A stretch of 64,000 nt of DNA. Source: Bog-113 sp963752695 (GTDB lineage: Bacteria; Acidobacteriota; Terriglobia; Bryobacterales; Bryobacteraceae). Position numbers and translations under genes: made by a program. Positions 34,041 to 42,944 of this stretch are shown here, piece by piece. Numbering within the stretch: position 1 is the stretch's first letter; the number at the start of each line of letters is the position of its first letter. The notes beneath the pieces were generated by a model, which was given only the letters and a program-made list of their open reading frames with translations, had not been told where the DNA came from and searched no databases. The stretch is taken from positions 124,001 through 188,000 of the forward strand of contig CAVVZB010000001.1 of assembly GCA_963752695.1 (NCBI GenBank), given 5' to 3'.

Positions 34041-35330
34041 ATGGCCGACGATTCCGTGATTGCAGCAATGCGGTCCGACTGGGACCAGCGCGCGGGAGAA
34101 GACGCGAATTACTACGTGGCGTTTGGCCGGCGCAACCAGTCCGAACAGGAGTTCTTCGCCAGCGCGGCGGACCAGGTCCGGCTCTTCGAAACCGAGATGA
34201 AACGACGTCCGCCGGAGTTCTGGAAACACTCCGCCGCTCTCGAAATCGGATGCGGTCCGGGCCGGCTGCTGCATCCGCTCAGCCGCCATTTCCGAACCCT
34301 TCACGGTGTCGACATTTCAGCTGCCATGCTTCAACGCGCCGCGGCCAATCTATCAGGCATCGGCAATGTGACCTTGCATCATGCGGCCGATTCCACGCTT
34401 TCCAGCTTCCCCGCCGAGAGTATCGCCTTCGTCTATTCGTATGCCGTGTTTCAGCATATCCCTAGCGAGCAGATCGTTCTGGGATATCTCGCCGAAGCAG
34501 TCCGCGTACTGACCCCCGGAGGTCTGTTTGTGTTTCAGATAAACGGCCTTCCGGATCGCGGTCATGTCCCTTCCACATGGGAAGGCTGCAGCATCTCAGC
34601 CGAGACACTTGCGGGCTTTGCCAGAGCGAGTGGGCTGTTGCTGCTTGCCCTTACGGACAAAGACACACAATACATGTGGGTGACTCTCCAGAAGCCGTTT
34701 CCGTCATCGGCGCGGCCTCCTTTGCCCACGCGCATCTTCCAGGTGACGAACGCCTATACAGGTGAACCTGTGGTGCCCGCGAGTGGCCGATTCGGCGCGG
34801 CCTCCGTGTGGATGACCGACTTACCGGATAAAGCCGACTTGCTTACTCTGGGAGCTCTTGTCGATGGCGCGCCCGCATACTGCTGCTATGTCAGTCCGCC
34901 GAACAATGGCCGCCGCTTTCTGGATATCCTGATGCCACCCTCAATGCGCACTGGCCTTCTCCCCATCGAACTTCTCTGGCAAGGCCTGCGATTATGTGAG
35001 CCCGCTATGATCCGCTGCGTTCCACCCGGGCCGAAGATCCCCAGCGTGGCCTATGTTGCCGACGGAATCAATCTACTCTCTGCGGATCGCATCGTGAGCG
35101 GCTGCGTCAAGATGGTGATGGACGAAGTGGCCGACCCGGCAAGCCTGCGGATTGGTTTCGACGGCGTGGACCTGGCTTACGACTGGTTCTGTATCAACCC
35201 CTTGCACGAGCGCTACGAGTTTAACTTCCGCATTCCGCCCTCGGCCGCGGCCGGTAAGAACGTCATTCGCCTCCAAGTTGGAGGTAAGCAGTTCGCGCCC
35301 ATTCCTATCGAAATCGCCGACCCATCATAA
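34041..35330 (+). CDS. SAM-dependent methyltransferase with Ig/TIG-like C-terminal domains
   Basis: A 429-residue protein. Residues about 1-215 form a class I methyltransferase: SAALEIGCGPGRLLHPLS is motif I, GVDISAAMLQRAAANL motif II, VYSYAVFQHIP motif IV, and GGLFVFQING near the end. Residues about 220-320 and 325-429 look like two beta-sandwich repeats, the second ending in GKNVIRLQVGGKQFAPIPIEI. The acceptor substrate is unknown. It is divergent from the frameshifted methyltransferase gene with only 34 bp between start codons. Both share the methyltransferase-plus-beta-sandwich layout, which suggests a common pathway, perhaps glycan or lipid methylation. Confidence 0.8.
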   Translation: MADDSVIAAMRSDWDQRAGEDANYYVAFGRRNQSEQEFFASAADQVRLFETEMKRRPPEFWKHSAALEIGCGPGRLLHPLSRHFRTLHGVDISAAMLQRAAANLSGIGNVTLHHAADSTLSSFPAESIAFVYSYAVFQHIPSEQIVLGYLAEAVRVLTPGGLFVFQINGLPDRGHVPSTWEGCSISAETLAGFARASGLLLLALTDKDTQYMWVTLQKPFPSSARPPLPTRIFQVTNAYTGEPVVPASGRFGAASVWMTDLPDKADLLTLGALVDGAPAYCCYVSPPNNGRRFLDILMPPSMRTGLLPIELLWQGLRLCEPAMIRCVPPGPKIPSVAYVADGINLLSADRIVSGCVKMVMDEVADPASLRIGFDGVDLAYDWFCINPLHERYEFNFRIPPSAAAGKNVIRLQVGGKQFAPIPIEIADPS

Positions 35331-35354
35331 TCAAGGTTTCACCCGGAGAAACAA

Positions 35355-36911
35355 TTGCGTCTATCTGCCATCGCCGCTGTATTCATCCTGTCTGCCTGCA
35401 CGCTATCTGCGCAAGTTCCCGCGCCGACACAGGTCCAAGAGAACGTGACCGTGACGCCACCCAACACTGGCGGTTACACGCCACTGCCGCCCAACGCCGC
35501 GCCACCTGCCACGGAAAAGGCTTCAGTAACTCATCATACGGCTCGCATTGCCGGTCAGACTATTGCTTACACGGCGACGGCGGGAACACTGCTCTTGCGC
35601 CGGGATGACGACAAGCCGCGAGCCAGTGTCTTCTATATCGCTTACACCCGCGACGGAGTCACTGACAAGGGCAAGCGTCCCGTCACTTATACCTTCAACG
35701 GCGGACCGGGATCTTCATCCGTATGGCTTCATATGGGAGCGATCGGTCCCAAGCGCGTTGTACTGAAGGACGATGGAGGCCTGCCACCCGCGCCGTTCCA
35801 AATGGCCGACAACGAAAACTCTATCCTCGACCTTACCGACCTCGTTTTTATCGATCCGATATCGACCGGCTTCAGCCGCCCCGCACCCGGCGAAGATCCC
35901 AAACAATTCCATGGGGTAGAAGGCGACCTTCAATCCGTGGGTGACTTCATTCGCCTCTGGACCACGCGCAACGGACGCTGGAGTTCCCCCAAGTTTCTTG
36001 CCGGTGAAAGTTATGGCACTACTCGGGCCGCCGGGCTTTCGCGCTACCTGCTGACTACTTACGGGATGTATTTGAACGGTATAACTTTGATCTCCTCCAT
36101 TCTTAACTTTGGAACCGCCGAGTTCGACCGCGGCAACGATCTACCTTTTATCACTTTCCTCCCGACTTACACCGCCGTCGCCTGGTACCACAAGAAACTA
36201 AGTCCGGAGCTTCAAGCGGATCGGGAAAAAGCAGTTACCGACGCCCGCCATTTCGCTCAAAATGACTATGCCCTCGCGCTGATGCAAGGGGACAAGCTTC
36301 CGGTTCAAGAACGGACGCGCATCGCCCAGCAACTGGCGCATCTAACGGGACTGAGCCCGGAGTACGTGGAGCGCACCAACCTTCGAATAGATATTGAACG
36401 GTTCGCAAAAGAACTACTACGAAGCGAACGTCTCACCGTTGGCCGGTACGACGGACGGATCACCGGGCACGATTACGACGCGGCTGGCGAGACTCCCGAG
36501 TATGACCCAAGCTACTCGGTTGTTTACGGACCCGTTTCCGGCGCTTTTAACGATTACATCCGCACAGAGCTAAAGGTCGAAAACGACCTTCCTTACGAAA
36601 TTCTAACCGGTAAAGTACGCCCCTGGAACTACGCGCCTTACGAAAACCGGTACATCAATATGGCCGAACCGCTGCGAGAAGCGATCACTCAGAACCCGAA
36701 CTTAAAAGTAATGGTCTGCAACGGCTACTACGACATGGCCACGCCATTCTTCGCGACCGAGTACACTTTCGATCACATCGGGCTGGACCCTAGACTTGCT
36801 CAAAATGTCTCGATGACTTACTACGACGCGGGGCACATGTTCTATACGAATAAAGCATCCGCCGCCCAATTGCGGATCAATCTTGCTAAGTTCTACGCCA
36901 GCGCTATGTAA
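35355..36911 (+). CDS. S10-family serine carboxypeptidase
   Basis: A 518-residue exported peptidase. Catalytic Ser219 is in LAGESYGTTRAAG, the catalytic Asp in VCNGYYDMATPFF and His in YYDAGHMFYTN. The oxyanion region is TYTFNGGPGSSSVW. The N-terminus (LSAIAAVFILSACTLSAQ) can be read as a signal peptide cleaved after SAQ, or as a lipoprotein signal with lipobox LSAC; the former is more likely because the hydrophobic core before the Cys is short. The start is TTG preceded by GGAG. S10 enzymes release C-terminal residues from peptides. The stop abuts the convergent zinc-ribbon gene. Confidence 0.92.
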   Translation: MRLSAIAAVFILSACTLSAQVPAPTQVQENVTVTPPNTGGYTPLPPNAAPPATEKASVTHHTARIAGQTIAYTATAGTLLLRRDDDKPRASVFYIAYTRDGVTDKGKRPVTYTFNGGPGSSSVWLHMGAIGPKRVVLKDDGGLPPAPFQMADNENSILDLTDLVFIDPISTGFSRPAPGEDPKQFHGVEGDLQSVGDFIRLWTTRNGRWSSPKFLAGESYGTTRAAGLSRYLLTTYGMYLNGITLISSILNFGTAEFDRGNDLPFITFLPTYTAVAWYHKKLSPELQADREKAVTDARHFAQNDYALALMQGDKLPVQERTRIAQQLAHLTGLSPEYVERTNLRIDIERFAKELLRSERLTVGRYDGRITGHDYDAAGETPEYDPSYSVVYGPVSGAFNDYIRTELKVENDLPYEILTGKVRPWNYAPYENRYINMAEPLREAITQNPNLKVMVCNGYYDMATPFFATEYTFDHIGLDPRLAQNVSMTYYDAGHMFYTNKASAAQLRINLAKFYASAM

Positions 36912-37184
36912 TTAAACGAAGGCGATTGTCTTGATCCCGGAAATCTCGAAAGGTTTCCGGCAGCGCACGTTCTTGCACGCAACCTTATCATCCACCAGAA
37001 GCATGTAGCTCTGCGACTTAGCGAACTTGGCCCGGTCCCGTTCATCGCCACCCGGTGGCAGCCGATCCTTCTTCTTCCTCAGCAGCCATTTTAGATCGTA
37101 CGTTTCCACGCTCCGGCAGTAAGGACAATTCAAACTTGCCGGCTTGGTGGTTGGCGACTCGATGTAATAGTCCCGCTCCTGCAT
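36912..37184 (-). CDS. Small double zinc-ribbon protein
   Basis: A 90-residue protein with two cysteine pairs: CPYC at about residues 20-23, preceded by PASLN, and CKNVRC at about 70-75. The segment between is basic (WLLRKKKDRLPPGGDERDRAKFAK). The four cysteines could form one treble-clef or ribbon zinc site. It starts 4 bases after the gltA stop and is probably co-transcribed with it. I know no function; RNA or protein binding is a guess from the basic linker. Confidence 0.6.
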   Translation of the reverse strand: MQERDYYIESPTTKPASLNCPYCRSVETYDLKWLLRKKKDRLPPGGDERDRAKFAKSQSYMLLVDDKVACKNVRCRKPFEISGIKTIAFV

Positions 37185-37188
37185 GCGC

Positions 37189-38325
37189 TTACTTCCGATC
37201 GCTCATCGGAATCCACTTCATCCCGTCTGGGTTGCCTTTGTATTCCGCGCGGGGCCGAATCAACCGGTTGTTCTTATATTGCTCCAGCACATGGGCGGTC
37301 CATCCGGACATGCGGCTGACGGCAAAGATAGGCGTGAAGAGATCGATTGGAATGCCCAGGGAGTAGTAAGTGCTCGCGGAGTAGAAATCGACATTCGGAT
37401 TCAGTTTCTTCTCCGACTTGATGGTTTCCTCCACCCGCTGCGACATCAAGTACAACTTCTCCTGGCCGGTTCGCTTTCCCAGTTCTTCCGACAACACCCG
37501 CAGGTGCGTCGCGCGCGGATCTTCGGTGCGATACACGCGATGCCCAAAGCCCGGAATCTTCACCTTGTTCCGCAGCATTTCCTGTACGCGTTTTACCGCG
37601 GTCTCCGGAGTGCCTACCTGAAGGAGCATCCGGATGACATCTTCGTTGGCTCCTCCATGAAGCGGACCTTTCAGTGCTCCGATCGCGGAGGTGATGGCGG
37701 AGTGAATATCGGATAGCGTCGCCGCCGTAACGCGCGCCGCAAAGGTGGAGGCGTTTAACTCGTGATCGGCATGCAAGATCAACGCGACGTCGAACGCCCG
37801 CTCCATAACTTCGTCCGGCTTCTTGCCCGTTAGAAGATACAAGAAGTTAGCTGCAAAGCCCAAGCTGGGATCGTTATCGAGGAGCTCACGCCCGTTTCTT
37901 AGCCGGTCAAAGGCCGAAACCAAGGTAGCGGTCTGCGCCACTAACCGCATGGCTTTGGCCGCATTTGCCTCGGGTGTCATTTCGCGGGCTTGAGTATCGT
38001 AGAGACTCAGCATGGAGACGGCCGTCCGGAGCACATCCATCGGGGAAGCTTTCGAGTTCGAACGCAAGAACTCGATCATCTCGGGAGCTACAGTTCCATT
38101 CGAAGAGAGGCTGCGTTTTAGCCCGGAAAGCTCAGCGGCGTTGGGAAGAGTTCCGTGCCATAGAAGGTAGACGACTTCCTCAAACGTGGCTTTCTGAGCC
38201 AGCAGATGAATGTTGTATCCGCGGTAGCTGAGAATTCCTTCGTAACCATCGATGAAACAAATTTCGGATTCCCCGGCAACAATTCCTTCAAGGCCCGCGC
38301 CGGATGTGGTGGAAGTGGCACTCAT
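37189..38325 (-). CDS. gltA: Citrate synthase
   Basis: A 378-residue TCA-cycle enzyme condensing oxaloacetate and acetyl-CoA. The catalytic landmarks are HADHELNAS, GPLHGGANEDVIRML and GFGHRVYRTEDPRA; the last holds the His/Arg acyl-binding site. The length matches the shorter CitZ/CitA type and not the long NADH-regulated GltA. It is the fifth gene of a minus-strand run (phosphodiesterase, groES, ompH, membrane protein, this gene). Confidence 0.96.
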   Translation of the reverse strand: MSATSTTSGAGLEGIVAGESEICFIDGYEGILSYRGYNIHLLAQKATFEEVVYLLWHGTLPNAAELSGLKRSLSSNGTVAPEMIEFLRSNSKASPMDVLRTAVSMLSLYDTQAREMTPEANAAKAMRLVAQTATLVSAFDRLRNGRELLDNDPSLGFAANFLYLLTGKKPDEVMERAFDVALILHADHELNASTFAARVTAATLSDIHSAITSAIGALKGPLHGGANEDVIRMLLQVGTPETAVKRVQEMLRNKVKIPGFGHRVYRTEDPRATHLRVLSEELGKRTGQEKLYLMSQRVEETIKSEKKLNPNVDFYSASTYYSLGIPIDLFTPIFAVSRMSGWTAHVLEQYKNNRLIRPRAEYKGNPDGMKWIPMSDRK

Positions 38326-38352
38326 TTGTTCCCTCAGTGTATTAGACGCGAA

Positions 38353-38850
38353 TCAGTAAAAGATACGGCGCATGCGTCCCAAAGTGCGATGTGCCATAAT
38401 CGCCCACGCTGATTTTCCCGGGCAGGTTGGAAGTGGTGAGAAACTTAACAAGTCGCTGTCTTTGCCGACATAGAGCTTCTGCTGAGGACCCGTCCCTCCG
38501 GCTAGGCTGATAATCACGCCGGTCCCGCAGCTTTCGCTATCGGTAACGTGAACCCCGGAGCCACCCGCAGCAGGGCTTTTTGGGCCCCAATCCTCCATAA
38601 ACTTCTCGTTCGAGTATTCCTTGCACGGAGTTGCGGCGGAACATCCCCAAGCCGCGTAGGCGCTGGTGTAATCCCCCGCGCGCAATTGACCGAGAAATCG
38701 GTTGGCGACCCGGACTTGATGGAAAGTATGGAGAAGGTAAAGCGCCAAGGCACCGAGGATGATTACAGTCAGCGCCAGGAAAATGGCATTTCGGATTAAA
38801 TGCTCCTTACGCTCCTCACCCGCCCCGTATTGCTCCAGATACCCGGACAT
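38353..38850 (-). CDS. Single-helix membrane protein of unknown function
   Basis: A 165-residue protein with a charged cytoplasmic N-terminus, one helix (about 23-43, AIFLALTVIILGALALYLLH) and a periplasmic domain. That domain has NRFLGQLRAGDYTSAYAAWGC, a cysteine pair in CSAATPCKEYS, then CGTGVIISL and PTCPGKSAW. The FLxQLRAGDYxxAY stretch recalls DUF4878-like lipoproteins but is not decisive. It lies 22 bases after ompH and 27 bases before gltA on the same strand. Confidence 0.55.
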   Translation of the reverse strand: MSGYLEQYGAGEERKEHLIRNAIFLALTVIILGALALYLLHTFHQVRVANRFLGQLRAGDYTSAYAAWGCSAATPCKEYSNEKFMEDWGPKSPAAGGSGVHVTDSESCGTGVIISLAGGTGPQQKLYVGKDSDLLSFSPLPTCPGKSAWAIMAHRTLGRMRRIFY

Positions 38851-38872
38851 TTTTCACTCCCGCGCCATTCTA

Positions 38873-39397
38873 CTACTTGGAGGGATGGGCAGCGTTGTAA
38901 GCGGTAATGGCGTCGGCAGTGATGTCGAGAGCGCCCTTGTAATAGAGCGTTGTTCCCGCGTCCACGACGACGTCGAAACCCTTCTGTTCCGCAAGCTTTT
39001 TCACGACGGCCTGCATATTCGCCTGAGCTTTGCCGAGAATGTCATTCCGGTCGCGATCCACATCCGCTTGCAAGTCATCCGAGATGCGCTGTAGTTCGCG
39101 TTGCCGGCGCTGCCCCTGAGCTTGCAGATCGGTTTCCTGCGTCTGGCTTAACTTGCCCTGCCCATTCTGCAATTGAGTCTGAATGTCCTGGAGCTGCTTC
39201 TGCAGACGCTGACCCTCTTCCTGGCGGGGCTTATACTTAGCCTCCAACTCAGCGGACGCCTTTTTGATCTCGGCGGACTCCAAAATCGCGCGGCGCATGT
39301 CTACGATGCCGACCTTGGCCTGTCCAAACGCAGAGCTTACACAGCCTGCCAGGACGAGCGATAACAGGCCGATGCGGCCGACCGTGGTGGAAAACAT
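38873..39397 (-). CDS. OmpH/Skp-like periplasmic chaperone with possible lipobox
   Basis: A 174-residue protein. The signal sequence MFSTTVGRIGLLSLVLAGC contains lipobox LAGC at residues 16-19; alternatively it is cleaved after AFGQA. The mature part begins KVGIVDMRRAILES, has a long Gln-rich coiled coil (about 45-125) and ends in FDVVVDAGTTLYYKGALDIT, as in Skp, which holds unfolded outer-membrane proteins. ATG 39397 gives the signal peptide; the upstream in-frame extension runs antisense through groES and is Ser/Arg-rich. AGGAG sits 11 bases upstream. Confidence 0.8.
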   Translation of the reverse strand: MFSTTVGRIGLLSLVLAGCVSSAFGQAKVGIVDMRRAILESAEIKKASAELEAKYKPRQEEGQRLQKQLQDIQTQLQNGQGKLSQTQETDLQAQGQRRQRELQRISDDLQADVDRDRNDILGKAQANMQAVVKKLAEQKGFDVVVDAGTTLYYKGALDITADAITAYNAAHPSK

Positions 39398-39464
39398 TGT
39401 TCGTAATACTCCTATTCTCTTCTCTTCAATGAGATTATCATGCGCTTCGGGCGCGGCACAGGGG

Positions 39465-39758
39465 CTAATCGGGCTCGATGACCGCGAGGATTTCGTCTTC
39501 GCGGAAAATGAGGTACTCTTCGCCGGAGACTTTGATTTCGGAACCGGAGTACTTGCCGAAGAGAATGCGGTCGCCGGGATGCACTTCGGGCGTGATTCTG
39601 GACCCTTTCTCGTCGCGCTTGCCCGAGCCCACCGCAACCACCTCGCCTTGTTGCGGCTTCTCTTTGGCGCTGTCCGGAATAATTATGCTTCCCTGCCGGT
39701 GTTCGGTCTCTTCCAATCGCTTAATGACGACGCGATCATGTAGCGGACGGATATCCAT
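39465..39758 (-). CDS. groES: GroES co-chaperonin
   Basis: A 97-residue co-chaperonin. MDIRPLHDRVVIKRLEE, the mobile-loop region QGSIIIPDSAKEKPQQGEVVAVG and KYSGSEIKVSGEEYLIFREDEILAVIE are canonical. It starts 3 bases after the phosphodiesterase stop without an evident Shine-Dalgarno. It is followed by ompH instead of groEL, which is unusual because groES and groEL are normally adjacent. A groEL elsewhere in the genome is expected. Confidence 0.96.
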   Translation of the reverse strand: MDIRPLHDRVVIKRLEETEHRQGSIIIPDSAKEKPQQGEVVAVGSGKRDEKGSRITPEVHPGDRILFGKYSGSEIKVSGEEYLIFREDEILAVIEPD

Positions 39759-39761
39759 AAC

Positions 39762-41342
39762 TTAATTGTCGCTGAAGATCTCGGCCAATGCGCGACCGTC
39801 GGCACCCGCCGGCATCTCGATATTCAAAATTGTTGACAGCGTCGGCGCGATATCTGTGATCGATATGTTTGCGTTGTACCTCCCAGGTTTGATTCCGGCT
39901 CCCATGAAGATCACCGGAACGTGCGTATCGTAATTAAAAGGCGTGCCGTGGGTGGTCCCGCCGGAAGAAAACATCCAGTAAGGGTCTAACAAAACGAACA
40001 GGTCACCGCTCCGGCGCGGGAAGTAATCGTTGGTCATCGCCTGGCCGATCCGGTCCGAAGTGATCCCGGTTGCGAGCTGCTCTCGGGTGAATACACGGAA
40101 GACATACGGCCTCAAACTCAAGGCCTCCGCAGCCACGCGGTCGACTTCGGCCCGGTCGAGATTCTTCTCCCGGATCAGGTTCTGATTGAGATAAATCACA
40201 TATTCGACGGGCTTATCGATCAGCCACTCGCCAGCACCGAAACGTTCCACCAAGGCGTCCTGCACAACCCGCGTCAGTTGACCGGGACTCATCCGGTTGC
40301 CCGGCAACTTGCGTTCAAAATTCTTTTCAGGCAGCGGGGCCACGCCGTGATCGGCCGAAAGCACAACCAGAACGTCGTTCGCTCCCATGTGCCGGGCGTC
40401 CAGGAAGTGGAACAGGCGATCGAGCAGCTTGTCTGTCCGAATTGCCATGTCCTTGACCGCAGGATCGTCCGGCCCAAAGCGATGTCCGACATAGTCATTC
40501 GCCGAGAAACTAATCGTGATCATGTCTGTCACGCCCCGAGCACCCAGCTTCTCGCCATCGATGGCGGCCTCGGCGAAGGCTTCAATCAGCTCATTCCCCC
40601 ACGGACTTGCGGGAATGGCCCGGTATAGGTTGACGCCAGTCCCGAACGTGGTTCCCATCCACTCTTTCCCGGCGTACTGATTTGCCGGAGCGTCCCGGTT
40701 GAAGTCCGCGGCCCACTTGGGGAACGTTGCGCCATAGAAGCTGCTGGTGACAAAGACGCCGCTCTCATCGAACCAGTAAGCGCCGGTGGCCATGTGCCCG
40801 GCTGGAAGAATGGCGCTGCGCGGTTTCAAGGAAACGCCGATCACCTTCGAAGAGGGGTTGGCAATGCGCAGTTCGTCGCCCACGGTGTCCACCAGCAACC
40901 GGTTGGGAGAAGCTGGACTGGCGTCGTTGCAATCCTTGCCCGCACGCGGGGCTTCCTGACTCGCTTGGGGAGTGTTGGCGCGGCCAATGGTTTCGAACGC
41001 GTCATCGCACACGCTGGTGACCAAGCGCTGCTCTTCGCGCGAGTACCAGCTGTTGCCAACAATCCCGCTTGACGAAGGACGCGCCCCCGTCATGATGATA
41101 CTGTGTCCAACGGCTGTGACCGTGGGGAATTGATCGTAACGCGCGTTCGTGAACACGGCTCCGTTGCGCAGGAGAGTCGCCAGGCCACCGGTGTAATCGG
41201 CGCGAAATCGCGTGAGGTAATCGTACCGGAATTGATCCACCACGATGGTGACTACCAATTTCGGCCGGCGGACTTCCGCGCCACTCAGCGACATCGACAG
41301 AAGAAGCGAACTCAAGAGCCCGGCGGTGAACAGACGACGCAT
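39762..41342 (-). CDS. Exported alkaline-phosphatase-superfamily phosphomonoesterase/diesterase
   Basis: A 526-residue PafA/NPP-like metallohydrolase. A signal peptide ends around residue 22 (LLSMSLSGA). Asp in VVDQFRYDYL is a metal ligand, the nucleophile Thr lies in QFPTVTAVGHSIIMTG, and ANDYVGHRFGPDDPAV and LSADHGVAPLP complete the bimetal zinc site. TNDYFPRRSGDLFV and GTPFNYDTHVPVIFMG are typical late motifs. It probably releases phosphate from extracellular organophosphates. It heads the minus-strand run that includes groES, ompH and gltA, and is divergent from dnaB across 218 bp. That gap holds no recognisable gene or RNA. Confidence 0.9.
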   Translation of the reverse strand: MRRLFTAGLLSSLLLSMSLSGAEVRRPKLVVTIVVDQFRYDYLTRFRADYTGGLATLLRNGAVFTNARYDQFPTVTAVGHSIIMTGARPSSSGIVGNSWYSREEQRLVTSVCDDAFETIGRANTPQASQEAPRAGKDCNDASPASPNRLLVDTVGDELRIANPSSKVIGVSLKPRSAILPAGHMATGAYWFDESGVFVTSSFYGATFPKWAADFNRDAPANQYAGKEWMGTTFGTGVNLYRAIPASPWGNELIEAFAEAAIDGEKLGARGVTDMITISFSANDYVGHRFGPDDPAVKDMAIRTDKLLDRLFHFLDARHMGANDVLVVLSADHGVAPLPEKNFERKLPGNRMSPGQLTRVVQDALVERFGAGEWLIDKPVEYVIYLNQNLIREKNLDRAEVDRVAAEALSLRPYVFRVFTREQLATGITSDRIGQAMTNDYFPRRSGDLFVLLDPYWMFSSGGTTHGTPFNYDTHVPVIFMGAGIKPGRYNANISITDIAPTLSTILNIEMPAGADGRALAEIFSDN

Positions 41343-41560
41343 TGCCCTTCAGCGTAACAAGTCGAAGCGGCTGCGGCAGGCCTAAACAGTAACGGGTTAT
41401 CCTGTTTTATGAAAAGCTGTGGAAAGCAGTGGATATCTGAACGCGTTGTTTCTCCCGGCGTGATTCGAAACGAGTTGAATGCCAGCAGGCTTCCACAGTT
41501 TAATTCGACGTTTTCCGCAGCCATGTCGCCCGCAGCGCTGCTAAGTTAACAGAGCCGTCT

Positions 41561-42934
41561 ATGTCCTCCCCGTCCCTTGCGCTCGAGAAAGGCCTGCCGT
41601 CGAATGTCGACGCCGAACGCCTGGTTCTCGGTTCCATTCTCCTCGACGACTCGGTGTTTATTGACGTCGCCGGCCAACTCAAGCCGGAAGATTTCTGCCT
41701 GGAGAAGCATCGCCGGATTTACCGGCGCATGAACGAGCTTTTCGGACGTGGGGAGCACATCGACCGGATCACACTCGCCAACGAACTCATGAAGTTCAAC
41801 GAGCTCGAGTCGGTGGACGGACTCACCTATCTGGTCTCGCTGGATGACGGGCTGCCCCGCCTGCCGAACATTTCCGGTTACATCAAGATTATCCGGGACA
41901 AGTCGGTACTTCGGCGGATTGTGGAAGCCGCGAACATGCTGATGACCCGGGCTTTGATGGCCGAGGAAGATCCTCAGCATATCCTGGCAGGGGCCGAGGA
42001 AACGCTACTAAAGCTGGGTGAGTCGCAACTCGGCACGGGCCTGCTGAACCCCAGAGAGGTGATCGAGAATTATCAAGGCGGCATCAATGCCTTCCTTGAT
42101 CCAAGCAAACGAATCAAGGGCGTTAGTACTGGCTTCACCAAGTTCGACGAAATGACCGGCGGGCTGCACGCAGGCGAACTGATCATTCTGGCCGCGCGCC
42201 CGTCGATGGGGAAGACCGCCCTGGCCCTGAACATTGCCCACCATGTAGCTTGCAAGCTGGGCCTGCCGACGGCCATCTTCTCGCTCGAAATGTCGAACGA
42301 TTCATTGCTCACGCGCATGCTCTGCGCTTCCTCCTATGTGGACAGTCATAAATTCCGGTCCGGGTACCTGAACGAATCCGAGCGGCAGAAGCTTCGCCAG
42401 GGGGCAAACCACTTGGTGGAATCGCCTCTATATATTGATGACACGGCCGGTGCCAATTTGATGGACATGCACGCCAAGTTACGGCGCTTACAACAGCAGA
42501 GCGGACAGAAGATGGGGCTCGTGATCGTGGACTACCTGCAGCTGATGAGCGGGCGCGGGCGGTTCGAGAATCGGAACCAGGAAGTCAGCGCGCTCTCCCG
42601 CGGGATGAAGCTACTTGCCAAGGAACTGAACTGCCCCATGTTAGTGCTCTCACAGCTGAGCCGCGCACCGGAGACTCGCCAGGGCGATCATCGTCCGCAG
42701 CTCAGCGATCTGCGCGAATCGGGAAGCATCGAGCAGGACGCCGATCTTGTCGGCTTCATCTTTCGCGAAGAGGTCTACAAGCGTGACCGCGAAGATCTGC
42801 GCGGGCTTGCTGAGTTGATCATTGCCAAGCAGCGCAACGGCCCTATCGGAAAGATCGATCTGGTGTATCTACACGCGATGACGAAATTCGAAAATCGCGC
42901 CGAGGATCTTAGTGGTGGCGAATCCGTACAGTAG
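41561..42934 (+). CDS. dnaB: Replicative DNA helicase
   Basis: A 457-residue DnaB helicase that unwinds DNA ahead of the replication fork. The N-terminal collar (about 1-110) starts LPSNVDAERLVLGSILLDD. The RecA-like domain has Walker A in AARPSMGKTALALNI and Walker B in LVIVDYLQLM. It also has SRGMKLLAKELNCPMLVLSQLSR and DLRESGSIEQDADLVGFIFREE. No intein is present. The 218-bp upstream region has two sequences partly resembling DnaA boxes but no perfect match. Confidence 0.97.
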   Translation: MSSPSLALEKGLPSNVDAERLVLGSILLDDSVFIDVAGQLKPEDFCLEKHRRIYRRMNELFGRGEHIDRITLANELMKFNELESVDGLTYLVSLDDGLPRLPNISGYIKIIRDKSVLRRIVEAANMLMTRALMAEEDPQHILAGAEETLLKLGESQLGTGLLNPREVIENYQGGINAFLDPSKRIKGVSTGFTKFDEMTGGLHAGELIILAARPSMGKTALALNIAHHVACKLGLPTAIFSLEMSNDSLLTRMLCASSYVDSHKFRSGYLNESERQKLRQGANHLVESPLYIDDTAGANLMDMHAKLRRLQQQSGQKMGLVIVDYLQLMSGRGRFENRNQEVSALSRGMKLLAKELNCPMLVLSQLSRAPETRQGDHRPQLSDLRESGSIEQDADLVGFIFREEVYKRDREDLRGLAELIIAKQRNGPIGKIDLVYLHAMTKFENRAEDLSGGESVQ

Positions 42935-42944
42935 GACGCGTAGT

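Noticed and set aside
35355..35414. S10 peptidase as a lipoprotein
   Set aside because: An LSAC lipobox is present, but the preceding hydrophobic stretch is short and a normal cleavage site after LSAQ fits better; kept only as an alternative.
41343..41560. Possible replication-origin-like DnaA boxes upstream of dnaB
   Set aside because: Two partial matches (CTTTCCACA and GCTTCCACA on the reverse or forward strand) only; no cluster, no AT-rich unwinding region, no dnaA or dnaN nearby.
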